Below are positions 28,468-37,607 of a stretch of 64,000 bases of DNA, one piece after another (within the stretch, counting starts at the first letter, position 1; each line of letters starts with the position of its first letter). The notes below the pieces were generated by a model. The model made no database searches. It was not told the DNA's origin and was given only the letters and a program-made list of their open reading frames with translations. The position numbers and the translations under genes are program-made. Origin of the DNA: Halovivax ruber XH-70 (GTDB lineage Archaea; Halobacteriota; Halobacteria; Halobacteriales; Natrialbaceae); the NCBI RefSeq assembly GCF_000328525.1, contig NC_019964.1, positions 1,240,001-1,304,000 on the forward strand, given 5' to 3'.

Positions 28468-29667
28468 ATGATCGATCGGTTCACCGCGGGACCCGTCGGT
28501 GATCCGTCTGGTGGGGTGGCCACGGTGGGTGGCCTGGAGGTGGAGACGATAACCGCCACGGATCCGCTCGTCGTCTCGGCGGTCGTCCTCGTGATCGTCC
28601 TCCTCGCTGCGGGGCTCTGGGTTCTCTACCGGTGGCTCAACAGACCGCCCGGTGACAGACTTCGCCGACTGCTCGCCACGGAGGACGAGGTCGCCATCCT
28701 GATGCATCCGAACCCGGATCCGGACGCGATGGCCTGTGCGATGGGTGTCGCGCGGCTGGCGGAGACGGTCGGCACGGAGTATTCCATGCAGTATCCGGGT
28801 CAGATTCGCCATCAGGAGAACCGGGCGTTCAGGACGCTGCTGGAACTCGAACTGGAACAGATCGAAGCGGCGTCCGAACTCGCGTCCGATGCCATCGTCC
28901 TCGTCGACCACAACACGGCCCGCGGCTTTACCGGTGCACAGAAGATCGAACCCATCGCCGTCGTCGACCACCATCCCGGAAACGGTGCTGGGACGCAGTT
29001 TACCGACGTTCGGCCCGGATACGGCGCCGCCTCGACGATCATCGTCGAGTACCTGACCGAGATCGGCGCGACGCTCGAAGCCGAAGCCGAGGACGAGTCG
29101 TCGGGGCCGCTCATCTCCGAATCGCTCGCGACCGGCCTGCTCTACGGCATCCAGTCCGACACGAACCACCTGACGAAAGGCTGTACGAAAGCGGAGTTCG
29201 ACGCCAGCGCGACGCTCTTTCCGGGCATCGACGAGGACCTGCTCGATCGGATCGCCAACCCGCAGGTCGCCGACGAGGTCCTCGAGATCAAGGCGGACGC
29301 GATCAGAAATCGTCACGTCGAGGGCTCGTTCGCGATCTGTGACGTCGGCGAGATCGACATCGTCGACGCGATTCCGCAGGCCGCAGACGAGCTCATGCAC
29401 CTCGAAGGGGTGACAGCCGTGGTCGTCTTTGGCGAACACGACGGGACATTGCATCTCTCCGGCCGGTCGCGCGACGATCGCGTTCACATGGGTGAGACGC
29501 TCAGACACGTCGTCAGCGACATCCCCATGGCCTCGGCGGGTGGACACGCACGTATGGGCGGCGGCGAAATATCGATCGACCACATGGCCGGTCTCGGCCC
29601 GTCAGACGGCGTCAGTAAAGCGGAGTTCGGCGAACGGCTCTTTACGGCCCTCTCCGGCGAACGGTGA
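28468..29667 (+). CDS. Membrane-anchored DHH-family phosphoesterase
   Basis: A 399-residue protein. One N-terminal transmembrane helix (about residues 32-53, DPLVVSAVVLVIVLLAAGLW) precedes a DHH/DHHA1 phosphoesterase. Metal motifs: HPNPDPDAMACAMG, VLVDHNTARG, VVDHHPGN and GIQSDTNHLTKG. The C-terminal DHHA1 motif is GGHARMGGGEIS. Family members hydrolyse nanoRNA, pAp or cyclic dinucleotides; the membrane anchor resembles GdpP-type enzymes in layout, but no GGDEF or PAS domain is present. The exact substrate cannot be told. Confidence 0.87.
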   Translation: MIDRFTAGPVGDPSGGVATVGGLEVETITATDPLVVSAVVLVIVLLAAGLWVLYRWLNRPPGDRLRRLLATEDEVAILMHPNPDPDAMACAMGVARLAETVGTEYSMQYPGQIRHQENRAFRTLLELELEQIEAASELASDAIVLVDHNTARGFTGAQKIEPIAVVDHHPGNGAGTQFTDVRPGYGAASTIIVEYLTEIGATLEAEAEDESSGPLISESLATGLLYGIQSDTNHLTKGCTKAEFDASATLFPGIDEDLLDRIANPQVADEVLEIKADAIRNRHVEGSFAICDVGEIDIVDAIPQAADELMHLEGVTAVVVFGEHDGTLHLSGRSRDDRVHMGETLRHVVSDIPMASAGGHARMGGGEISIDHMAGLGPSDGVSKAEFGERLFTALSGER

Positions 29668-29684
29668 GAAGTGGCGCTGTGGAC

Positions 29685-29855
29685 CTAGCGAATCTCCTTC
29701 CACTCGGATCCACACTCCGGACACGTTCTGATGGTGGTGATCGTGTCCGGGTCGTTCTCCGTCTTCAGCGTCTTCTCACAGGTCGCACACGTGACCCGTT
29801 CGTAGGTGTCCTTGACGAGTTCCCCCTCCCGGAGTGCCTTTCGGATGGATTTCAT
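29685..29855 (-). CDS. HVO_0758-type small zinc finger protein
   Basis: A 56-residue protein, MKSIRKALREGELVKDTYER then CATCEKTLKTENDPDTI and CPECGSEW. The four Cys form two zinc knuckles. It matches the haloarchaeal HVO_0758 family of micro-proteins. The ATG at 29855 gives the family start; the frame extending to 29909 is not part of the family. Function unknown. It is convergent with the DHH gene and overlaps the 5' region of the MFS gene's open frame but not its likely start. Confidence 0.88.
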   Translation of the reverse strand: MKSIRKALREGELVKDTYERVTCATCEKTLKTENDPDTITTIRTCPECGSEWKEIR

Positions 29856-29953
29856 GTCTCGGTCATACGAACGTGGGGGAGAAAAAGACCCGGGTCGGTG
29901 GACAGACATTTCGGTTCGAAATCTTTGAATCGGAGCCGTCCCTCGATTCGACC

Positions 29954-31171
29954 GTGTTCTCAGCCAACGGCCGGTCGATCGGGGCCAGAACGGGCGTCTT
30001 CGGGTCGCTCTGCGTACTGGTTTTCCTCGTCAATTTCGCCCGGGTGGTGTACGCGCCCCTGCTCGAACCGTTCCGGGCGGCCTTCGGCGTCAGCGAGGCG
30101 GCCGTCGGGTTACTCGCGACGCTGGTCTGGATCGGGAGCGCGGCACCGCGATTCCCGACCGGGTATCTGCTGACCAGGTACCCACGCCACCGGATCGTCC
30201 TCGGCTCGGGACTCGTCCTCGCGGGCGCGTCCGCAATCGCTGCGGCGGCCCCATCGTTTGCGACCCTCGCGGCAGCCACAGTGCTGGTCGGGGTCGGCAG
30301 CGGGGTCTACTTCGTCGCCGCGAGCCCACTCATCGGCCAGCTCTACCCGGGGCAGGTCGGCCGGGCGATCGGCATCCACGGGACCGCGAGCCAGGTGGCC
30401 GCCGTCGTGGCGCCCGGCTTCGTCGGCGTCGCCCTCGCCGTTCGGTTCTGGCCCTTCGCCGCCTGGCGGGGGATATTCGTCCTCCTTTCGCTCGCCGCGC
30501 TGGGGTCGGCCATCCTGTTCTGGCTCGCCGCCCGTCGCTCGACGATTACGGGCCCGCAGGAACTGGACCTCGACATGCGCGTGGCGCTCGTCGCACACTG
30601 GCGACTCATCCTCTCTGGGATCGCGGTCGTCGGACTCGCCGGCCTCGTCTGGAACGGCGTCTTCAACTTCTACGTCACGTACCTGATCGAGGCGAAGGGG
30701 CTCTCCAGCGGGAACGCACGAACCGCGTTGACCGTGGTCTTCGCGGCCGGTGTCCCCGCGTTCTGGGCCGCAGGTGTCCTGGCTGATCGGCTTCGGTTCG
30801 TGCCGCTCATGCTCGCTATCCTGGCAGTCTTCGTCGGATCGATGCTCTCGCTCGTCGCCGTCCAGTCGTTCGTCCCGGTGCTGTTGGTCTCTGCGATCCT
30901 CGGGTTCGTCATCCACTCACTGTTTCCGGCCACCGACACGTACATCCTGGCGTCACTCCCCGACGAGCACAGCGGCAGCGGCTACGCCGTCTTCAGCGGC
31001 GCGATGATGCCGATCCAGGCGATCGGCAGTGTCGTCGTCGGCGTTCTCGTCGACAGCGGCCTCTCGTACGACGCCGTCTTCACAGCGCTCTCACTGGGCG
31101 TTGCCGTTCTCACGGCTGGTCTCTTCGGTCTGGCACTGCTCGGGCGCGTCCCGTCAGGAACGAACGTGTGA
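29954..31171 (+). CDS. MFS transporter
   Basis: A 405-residue polytopic protein with about 12 transmembrane helices in two halves, separated by a cytoplasmic loop near ARRSTITGPQELDLDMR. The MFS motif-A-like region is YLLTRYPRHRIVLGSG between helices 2 and 3. The GTG at 29954 (VFSANGRSIGARTGVFG) is taken as start because the 40 upstream residues are polar and overlap the 5' region of the minus-strand zinc-finger gene. Substrate cannot be predicted. Confidence 0.85.
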   Translation: MFSANGRSIGARTGVFGSLCVLVFLVNFARVVYAPLLEPFRAAFGVSEAAVGLLATLVWIGSAAPRFPTGYLLTRYPRHRIVLGSGLVLAGASAIAAAAPSFATLAAATVLVGVGSGVYFVAASPLIGQLYPGQVGRAIGIHGTASQVAAVVAPGFVGVALAVRFWPFAAWRGIFVLLSLAALGSAILFWLAARRSTITGPQELDLDMRVALVAHWRLILSGIAVVGLAGLVWNGVFNFYVTYLIEAKGLSSGNARTALTVVFAAGVPAFWAAGVLADRLRFVPLMLAILAVFVGSMLSLVAVQSFVPVLLVSAILGFVIHSLFPATDTYILASLPDEHSGSGYAVFSGAMMPIQAIGSVVVGVLVDSGLSYDAVFTALSLGVAVLTAGLFGLALLGRVPSGTNV

Positions 31172-31287
31172 GACTGGGGATGGGTCGGGGGATGGCTCGA
31201 GTCTGGAGTACCTGGCGAGTCGTGAACTCATCGTCGAATCGACCCTGAGCCGTGGCTGTTTTCACGGACGGCGCCAAGACACGAGCG

Positions 31288-32382
31288 ATGGAGTACGTCC
31301 AGGAACGGATTACGACCCTGCACGATTTCGGTCGGGGCGGGCTCCCCGACGTCGACAGGGCCCTCGAAGAAACCGCCGTCGTCGTTCCGATGACGGCTCG
31401 CGAACACGCGAGCCTGGCCGCAGAACGCGTCCTCTCGGAACTCGAACGGCTCGACCCGGCAGCCGTGTTCGTTCCCGTCAGGGCGCCGGCCCAGCGAATC
31501 GAGGCGGTCCGGACCTGGCTCGAATCGTTCGACCTCTCGCTGTCCGTCATGTGGTGTAACGCGCCGGCCGTCGAACGAACGCTCGAATCGGCCGGCCTCG
31601 ACGGCGGCTCCGGCAAGGGCCACGACGTCTGGCTCGCTCTCGGGCCGGCCGCCGCCCGTGGCGAAACCGTGGTGGTGCACGACGCCGACGCCAGTAGTTT
31701 CGACGGCGACCACGTGGCGCGGCTGCTCGCCCCCATTATGCTGGAACACTCCTTCGTCAAGGGGTACTACGCGCGCGTCGAGAACGATCGACTGTACGGC
31801 CGACTCGTTCGGCTGTTCTACGAACCGCTCGTGCGCTCGCTCGCGGATCGCCACGACGCGCCGATCGTCTCGTACCTCTCCTCGTTTCGGTACGCGCTCG
31901 CTGGCGAGTTCGCGATGACCGCCGACCTGGCGACGCAAGTCCGCGCGCCTCGATCGTGGGGGCTCGAAGTCGGGGTCCTCGGTGACGCGTTCGAACAGGC
32001 CGGGTTCGAGGGTTCGGCACAGGTCGACCTCGGCCACCACGAGCACGACCATCGGGCGGTCGCCGGCGAGACCGGCCTCGAGGGGATGAGCCGACGCGTC
32101 GGGGAGACCCTGTTTCACGTCCTCGCCGACCACGGTGTCCGGCCGACCTACGACGAACTGACGGATGCGTACAGGGCGGTCGGTCGGACGCTCGTCTCGC
32201 AGTACCGCGCGGACGCCCTGTTCAATGGCCTCGAGTACGACGCCGCCGACGAGAGTGCGCAAGTGGACCGGTACGCGACGGCGATCGAAGCCCCCGGTCC
32301 GGACCGTCGCCTCCCATCCTGGTCGAGCGTCGATCTCTCCCCCGACGACGTTCTGCGGGCGGCGACCGAGTGGGAGCAGTGA
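31288..32382 (+). CDS. gpgS: Glucosyl-3-phosphoglycerate synthase-like glycosyltransferase
   Basis: A 364-residue GT-A-fold protein of the GT81/GpgS type. Seen: VVVPMTAREHASLAAERVL, a GKGHDVWLALG region, and the metal-binding HDADASSFDGDHV. The acceptor-site-like region is FVKGYYARVENDRLYGRLVRLFYEPL, and DLGHHEHDHRAV follows. It would transfer glucose from an NDP-glucose to 3-phosphoglycerate, en route to glucosylglycerate, a compatible solute or polymer primer. The start MEYVQERITTLHDFG is the family start, so the 12 upstream residues were dropped. No GpgP phosphatase is adjacent. Confidence 0.83.
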   Translation: MEYVQERITTLHDFGRGGLPDVDRALEETAVVVPMTAREHASLAAERVLSELERLDPAAVFVPVRAPAQRIEAVRTWLESFDLSLSVMWCNAPAVERTLESAGLDGGSGKGHDVWLALGPAAARGETVVVHDADASSFDGDHVARLLAPIMLEHSFVKGYYARVENDRLYGRLVRLFYEPLVRSLADRHDAPIVSYLSSFRYALAGEFAMTADLATQVRAPRSWGLEVGVLGDAFEQAGFEGSAQVDLGHHEHDHRAVAGETGLEGMSRRVGETLFHVLADHGVRPTYDELTDAYRAVGRTLVSQYRADALFNGLEYDAADESAQVDRYATAIEAPGPDRRLPSWSSVDLSPDDVLRAATEWEQ

Positions 32383-32532
32383 TCGATTGGAACCAGTGAG
32401 CGTGGGGTGATGACGGCTCGGTTACCGGTCACATTCACGGCTCGGTCATCGATCTCCCTCGCAGGTCGGTCACCGGTCCTGGCGCGCGAACGAGTCAGAA
32501 AGCGCTAACTGTCCGCCGTGACTCCCACCGGT

Positions 32533-33000
32533 ATGGACCCGACGGCGGACGAGCTAGCAGGGATCGTCGATCTCTTCGGCGCGGTCACCGACGACGAACT
32601 CGGGCGGGCGCTCGACGAACTCGCCGCCCGAACCGGCGAGTCGGCGCTCGCCGACGACGCGGCGGCCGCGGCGATCGAGACTGCGCTCGAGTCGTTCACG
32701 TTGCTCGCGTACGAGGTCGACGGCGCACCTGGGTACGCGGTCGGCCCGACGGCCTTTCCGGAACTGCCGGCCCACGCGGAGGACCTCCCACACATCCTCG
32801 ACGTGACACACCGTTCGCCCGACGCAGCCGAACTCGGTCGCGTGGCCGGCGAGCGATTCGCCGACGAGGTCGCCGACGCGATCGCGGCGGACGATACCGA
32901 GCGGGCGCGCGAGCTCCTCGACCTGAGTTACGACGTCGAGGCGTGGGCACCGGTCGAGCTGGCGGACGAACGAGCCCGGCTCGACGAGCTCACGTCCTGA
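32533..33000 (+). CDS. DUF7109-like protein
   Basis: A 155-residue acidic, helical protein from MDPTADELAGIVDLFGAVTDDEL. Its N-terminal part looks like a winged-helix-type fold (GRALDELAARTGES). The name DUF7109 is from memory of haloarchaeal annotations. Only 3 bp separate it from the NUDIX gene, so the two are likely one transcript. Function unknown. Confidence 0.72.
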   Translation: MDPTADELAGIVDLFGAVTDDELGRALDELAARTGESALADDAAAAAIETALESFTLLAYEVDGAPGYAVGPTAFPELPAHAEDLPHILDVTHRSPDAAELGRVAGERFADEVADAIAADDTERARELLDLSYDVEAWAPVELADERARLDELTS

Positions 33001-33003
33001 GCG

Positions 33004-33591
33004 ATGGACGGGTTCGACATCGAACCGATCGCTCGCCACTCGCCCACGTCGATCGACGACCAGCCGAGCGACGCCGCCGTCCTCGTTCCGATCATCGATC
33101 GACCCGACGGGCCAGCCCTGTTGTTCACCAAGCGCGCGGAGCACCTCGGCGAGCACCCCGGACAGATGAGCTTCCCCGGCGGTGGCGTGGAACCGGAAGA
33201 CGACACGCTCCGGGACACCGCGCTCCGGGAAGCCCACGAGGAGATCGGCCTCGATCCGGCGGCGCCGACGGTGATCGGCCGCCTCGACGACATCAGCACC
33301 ATCACCGGCTACGCGGTGACGCCGTTCGTCGCACGCGTTCCGGACAGGGAATACGAGCCGGACGACGGCGAGGTCGCCGAGATCGTCGTCATCTCGCTGT
33401 CCGAACTGCTCGACCCGGCCACGTACACGACCGAGGTACACGACCACCCGATCGAGGGACCGACGATCATCCACTACTTCCACGTCGGCGAGTACACGGT
33501 CTGGGGCGCAACCGCGCGCATCCTCGTCCAGTTTCTGGATCTCGGGACCGACTTTCAGCCCACCACCGACGTCGATCGCGTCGATGAGTAG
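33004..33591 (+). CDS. NUDIX hydrolase, CoA pyrophosphatase-like
   Basis: A 195-residue NUDIX protein. The NUDIX box ends in REAHEEIGL and starts GVEPEDD; the first Glu of the consensus is Asp. The upstream LLFTKRAEHLGEHPGQMSFPGGG is the extra motif of the CoA diphosphatase (NUDT7/YeaB) subgroup. It likely cleaves the diphosphate of CoA derivatives. It starts 3 bp after the DUF7109-like stop. Confidence 0.9.
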   Translation: MDGFDIEPIARHSPTSIDDQPSDAAVLVPIIDRPDGPALLFTKRAEHLGEHPGQMSFPGGGVEPEDDTLRDTALREAHEEIGLDPAAPTVIGRLDDISTITGYAVTPFVARVPDREYEPDDGEVAEIVVISLSELLDPATYTTEVHDHPIEGPTIIHYFHVGEYTVWGATARILVQFLDLGTDFQPTTDVDRVDE

Positions 33592-33820
33592 CTCGTCGTT
33601 CGAGCGCACTCGTACTGGGCTGGTAGCGGCCATACCGGAACCCAACTGCAGCCGCGGCCGGGACCGAGGCGCCTCCCTGTGTGGACGGTCCCCACGAGAG
33701 GGGGTCGAACGTCACCCTTTTGTACGGCGGCGGACTTGCCTGTACTACATGGTCTCACAGACGATGGATCGAGTTCCGCGCCGATTCTAGTACTGCCGTC
33801 GTCTCGACCGGTGATCGACG

Positions 33821-34624
33821 ATGTTGACCGAAAATACCACACACGGTACCGACAGGTGCGTCGAACGAATCGGACTCGACGGGCTCGCACTCAAGCCCAC
33901 GGAGACGGCGATCGAAGCGCTCGAGTCCGTCCCGGTGGAGACGCTGACGATCGATTACGAAGGCACCGAGTCGCTCCCGTCGGCCGAGGTCCTGGCTCGA
34001 CTCGGATCGAACACTGACGTTCGCGTGACGACGCCGGTGCGAGCCGACGGGTTCGACCCGCTGGGTGACGATTCGCTGGCGACGGCGCTCCCGGACGAGG
34101 TCGGCCGCGTGCTGGTCGCCGGTCATCCGGCGTACCTCTCGGCCGAGGAGCGCCGACGGGCCGTCGCACCGCGCCTCGGGGCGGCACTCGAGACCGATCC
34201 CGACGCCTGGGTCGGCTCCGAGAGCATCGAACGGATCGCCATGGCGACCGGTGCCGGGCAGTTCGACCTCCTCACGGCCACCACCGAACGCGAAGTGCGG
34301 GCGCTTCGGGCGGCCGGATTCGACGGCGACGTCGCCGTCTACGCGCCGACGGTCCTCTCCGACGACGAGGATATCCTGCTGGACGCCGTCGGCGACTACG
34401 TCTCGCGCCGGCCGGCGGTCGCGAACGCGCTGCCGGCGGACGCGCCGACCGACGCGGCTGCGACCGGCCAGGCCAGGGAAACGCTGCTCGCCGGTATCGA
34501 CGATTTCGCCCTGGCGGGCACCGTGACAGCCGTCAGTGAGCGCATCGACCGACTGCGGTCGATCGGCGTCACGACGGTCGTGGCCTACCCGGCTCGCGGT
34601 CTCGACACCCTTCTCGAATCCTGA
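33821..34624 (+). CDS. DUF7388-like protein (luciferase-like fold fragment)
   Basis: A 267-residue protein. Its last third, VLSDDEDILLDAVGDYVSRR ... DDFALAGTVTAVSERIDRLRSIGVTTVVAYPARG, resembles the C-terminal part of F420-dependent methylene-H4MPT reductase-like proteins. The N-terminal half lacks the usual substrate and F420 residues. I recall this haloarchaeal family as DUF7388; activity unknown. It stands alone. Confidence 0.68.
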   Translation: MLTENTTHGTDRCVERIGLDGLALKPTETAIEALESVPVETLTIDYEGTESLPSAEVLARLGSNTDVRVTTPVRADGFDPLGDDSLATALPDEVGRVLVAGHPAYLSAEERRRAVAPRLGAALETDPDAWVGSESIERIAMATGAGQFDLLTATTEREVRALRAAGFDGDVAVYAPTVLSDDEDILLDAVGDYVSRRPAVANALPADAPTDAAATGQARETLLAGIDDFALAGTVTAVSERIDRLRSIGVTTVVAYPARGLDTLLES

Positions 34625-34759
34625 ATCGCGTTCGGTCCGCGTTTCGACGCTGATCGAGCTCCATCGAGACGCGAATCGAACCGGTTCGGCCGGCGCGGGG
34701 TCCCGGATTCTCGCTGGCAACCACCCACACGTAAGTGGGTGCCGAACTCACTCCGAGGC

Positions 34760-35524
34760 ATGCCAACACTCGCGACGAAGTCGAGTCCCGATTCGGCCGA
34801 GGCGATCGAACGGGCGGAGGTGGCAGTCCTCCCGACCGGGAGTACGGAACAGCACGGTCCGGCGCTCCCGCTGGGGATGGATCACTACGCAGCCCGGGCG
34901 TTCGCTCAGGAAGCGGCGACGGACGACGCCGTTCTCGCACTGCCGACGATTCCGGTCGGCGTCAGCCCACATCACATGCAGTTCGACGGTTCGCTCACCG
35001 TCTCCCCGGAGACGTTCGCGGCGTACGTTCGTGAGACGATCGAGAGTCTGGCGACGCACGGGCTCCGGAAGGTGATCGTGGTCAACGGGCACGGCGGCAA
35101 CATCGACGCGCTCTCGCAGGTCGCCCGCGAGTTGCGAGCGAGCGAAACCGCCTACGCGCCGACGTGGAACTGGTGGGACGCGGTCGAGGACCTCGCCGAC
35201 GACCTCTTCGACGAAGCCGGCGGGCACGCGGACGCGGCCGAATCGAGTCTCGTCTGGCACCTTCACGAGGAGTACGTGGATCCTGATGCACTCGAAGCGG
35301 CCGAGGCAGACGGCGCGGACGCCTGGGGCGAGCGGGTTCACGGCGCCAACGTCGGGTTCGACACCATCGACTTCACCGAGAGCGGCGCCGTGGGGAAGCC
35401 GACACAGGCCTCGCCCGAGAAGGGCGAACAGCTGTTCGACGAGGCCGCGACGGCGCTGTCGGCGCTGGCAGACTGGCTGGCCGAACGACCGATCGACGAC
35501 TGCTGGCAGCGAGCGCACAAATGA
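34760..35524 (+). CDS. Creatininase family amidohydrolase
   Basis: A 254-residue protein with the metal-site motifs of the creatininase/FAPy-hydrolase family: LPTGSTEQHGPALPLGMDH (Glu and His ligands), VVNGHGGN, and GGHADAAESS (Glu/His). It could open creatinine-like cyclic amides, or process pterin/formamide intermediates as in archaeal F420 and flavin biosynthesis (ArfB). The Met at 34760 was chosen over the Met at 34739. Its stop overlaps the start of the downstream FAD oxidase by 4 bp, so they form an operon. Confidence 0.9.
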   Translation: MPTLATKSSPDSAEAIERAEVAVLPTGSTEQHGPALPLGMDHYAARAFAQEAATDDAVLALPTIPVGVSPHHMQFDGSLTVSPETFAAYVRETIESLATHGLRKVIVVNGHGGNIDALSQVARELRASETAYAPTWNWWDAVEDLADDLFDEAGGHADAAESSLVWHLHEEYVDPDALEAAEADGADAWGERVHGANVGFDTIDFTESGAVGKPTQASPEKGEQLFDEAATALSALADWLAERPIDDCWQRAHK

Positions 35525-36711
35525 CGGCCGACACTCCTCCCGCCGAGGCGGAACTCGCCGTGGGTGCGGACGCGTTCGTCGACGAGGGCGCCGGCTGGAC
35601 GATCGCCGTCGTCGGCGCGGGCGCGATCGGGGCGACCTGCGCCTACGACCTCGCCCGACGCGGCGCCGACGTGACGCTGTACGACCGTGGCTCGATAGCG
35701 AGCGGTTCGAGTGGCCGTGCGGCCGGGATCTGCTACGCCGCCTTCGCCGACGGGCTCGATGCGGAGATCGGTCGCGAGTCGATCGAACGATTCCGTCACC
35801 TGTCGGGCGACGAGACGTTCCCGTTCGTCGAGTGTCCGTACGTCTGGCTCGCCAGAGAGGGAGACGATCGGCGAGCCGCGGTGATCCGCGAGGACGTCGA
35901 ACGCATGCAGGCACAGGACGTCGTTGCGGTCGCGATGGACGGCGACGCGCTGGGCGAGCGCTTCGAGACGCTTCGGACGGACGACGTCGCCGTCGCCGGC
36001 GTCGCGGGGGCAGCGGGTTACACGGATCCCGGCCGATACACGGCCTGTCTCGCGGCGGCCGCCGACGGGGCCGGGGCGACGCTTCGTCCCGAGACGCCCG
36101 TCTCGGTGTCGACGGACCCGGCGGTCGTCACGGAGTCGGCGTCGGGCACGACGACCGAGTACGACGCCGTCGTCGTCACGGCCGGCGCGCACTCGAAGGC
36201 GGTCCTCGCCGACGCCGGGATCGATATCGCGATGAAGCCCTATCGGGTGAAAGCGCTCGTCGCGGACGCCGCCTACCCGGAACCGATGTGTTTCGACGCG
36301 ACCGAGGACTTCTACGTCAGGCCCCATCCCGAGGGGCTCCTGGCCGGGAACGGGACGGAACTCGTCGAAGCGGACCCGGACGACTGGGAACGGTCGGCGC
36401 CCGCCGACTTCGCGTCGTCGCTCGCCGACCGCGTCACTCACCGATTTCCGTCGCTCGAACCGGCGGTCGAACGTGCCTGGTCGGGGCTCTGTACGGCCAC
36501 ACCGGACCACGACCCGCTCGTCGGCGCGGTTGCCGACGGTCTGTACGTCGCGACCGGCTTCCAGGGCCACGGATTCATGCGCGCGCCCGAGATCGGGGAC
36601 AGGCTGGCCGCACAGGTACTCGGGGAGGAGACGCTGGATGCATTCGACCCAACCCGATTCGACGGCACCGAGTCGTTCGAGATCAGTGCCGGTATGACGA
36701 TCCCAGAATAG
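35521..36711 (+). CDS. FAD-dependent amino acid/sarcosine oxidase-like (DAO family)
   Basis: A 396-residue flavoprotein. The FAD motif IAVVGAGAIGATCAYDLARRG is preceded by a 25-residue acidic extension. The SGSSGRAAGICYAAF region and the C-terminal ATPDHDPLVGAVADGLYVATGFQGHGFM are typical of the DAO family (sarcosine, glycine or D-amino acid oxidase). It overlaps the creatininase by 4 bp. The combination recalls a creatinine-to-sarcosine-type catabolic pair, but substrates cannot be proved from sequence. Confidence 0.88.
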   Translation: MTADTPPAEAELAVGADAFVDEGAGWTIAVVGAGAIGATCAYDLARRGADVTLYDRGSIASGSSGRAAGICYAAFADGLDAEIGRESIERFRHLSGDETFPFVECPYVWLAREGDDRRAAVIREDVERMQAQDVVAVAMDGDALGERFETLRTDDVAVAGVAGAAGYTDPGRYTACLAAAADGAGATLRPETPVSVSTDPAVVTESASGTTTEYDAVVVTAGAHSKAVLADAGIDIAMKPYRVKALVADAAYPEPMCFDATEDFYVRPHPEGLLAGNGTELVEADPDDWERSAPADFASSLADRVTHRFPSLEPAVERAWSGLCTATPDHDPLVGAVADGLYVATGFQGHGFMRAPEIGDRLAAQVLGEETLDAFDPTRFDGTESFEISAGMTIPE

Positions 36712-36768
36712 CAGGATTGCGGGCTGACGACTCGACACGTGGACTGGTGCCCGATCGCCGAATCGAAG

Positions 36769-37194
36769 TCAGTCGTCGATCGGAATCTCTTCGCCCGCGG
36801 CCTCGGCTGGTTCCGTCTCCGTCGCTTTGGGGAGTTCGATCTTCACCGTTCCAACGGGGCTGAGCCGTGCCGTTCCGGCCTCCGGATCCACGACGGCGTC
36901 GTCGGGAAGGGTGATCTCGGTCGAGAGTTCGACCGCCCGGCCGCGGTAGCTGGCCCCGGTCGACTCCTCGGTCGGACGCTCTCGCTCGACGGTGACCTGG
37001 ACGTGTCCGTCGTAGTAGCGGATGTCGAGTCCGCCCGCGTCGGCGCCAGGTGTGTCGACGAGGAGGAGGTAACTTCGATCGTTCTCGAGGAGATCGGCGT
37101 CGAGCGATCGAACGTGCTGGACGGCGCTGGCGAGGCGACCAGTTCCTCGATATAGCTGGGTGGTGACCGAGGCGGGGAGCGTCCGCAGGTTCAC
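36769..37194 (-). CDS. Hsp20/alpha-crystallin-like protein
   Basis: A 141-residue protein. The core 35-130 region (SLDADLLENDRSYLLLVDTPGADAGGLDIRYYDGHVQV ... VELSTEITLPDDAVVDPEAGTARLSPVGTVKIELPK) has the alpha-crystallin strand pattern and a final GxVxIxLPK replacing the canonical GVL motif. It is a diverged haloarchaeal Hsp20. The start is uncertain: GTG at 37194 (VNLRTLPASV) best matches family length; GTG at 37200 and ATG at 37269 are alternatives. Confidence 0.75.
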   Translation of the reverse strand: MNLRTLPASVTTQLYRGTGRLASAVQHVRSLDADLLENDRSYLLLVDTPGADAGGLDIRYYDGHVQVTVERERPTEESTGASYRGRAVELSTEITLPDDAVVDPEAGTARLSPVGTVKIELPKATETEPAEAAGEEIPIDD

Positions 37195-37448
37195 GGGCAC
37201 GCACCTCGTGGAGGGGCGGGGCGAGCAGGGACCGTGGTGGGTGGCGGAAAACGTGCCATCGTCTGTCACGAACGGCTACGCCGCCCCCAATTATATCTCT
37301 TGTGTTCGGACAAAATAATCGTCAGACGTTCGGGCCGTTGATCCCATCGACTGGGCCCGTGTAACGGCTCGGTGTCTTCGGATTCTGCGTAACGGAATGC
37401 ACAAACGAGCGCGTGGTGGGTCCCCGACAACTGCGGGTTCGACTCACT

Positions 37449-37607
37449 CTAGAGTTCGATCTGTTCGAGCGACTCGGTTTCGCCACAGACTGGACAGGAG
37501 ACCGTGGCTGGGTCGTGATCGTCCGGTCGATCGTAGGTGTAGTGGAGTTCGAACATGTCCAGAAAACACTCGTCGTTCGGACAGCGGACTTCGGCGGTTG
37601 ATGGCAT
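37449..37607 (-). CDS. Small zinc-binding protein (DUF7559-like)
   Basis: A 52-residue protein, MPSTAEVRCPNDECFLDMFE then YTYDRPDDHDPATVSCPVCGETESLEQIEL. The Cys pattern CxxxxC...CxxC gives a zinc ribbon. The conserved middle DMFELHYTYD and the end are typical of a haloarchaeal family I recall as DUF7559. The ATG at 37607 was chosen on family start; the longer upstream frame is not homologous. Function unknown. Confidence 0.8.
   Translation of the reverse strand: MPSTAEVRCPNDECFLDMFELHYTYDRPDDHDPATVSCPVCGETESLEQIEL

Noticed and set aside
33749-33790. 13-codon ORF MVSQTMDRVPRRF upstream of the DUF7388-like gene
   Set aside because: Too short to support without translation data; no ribosome or promoter signal that stands out.
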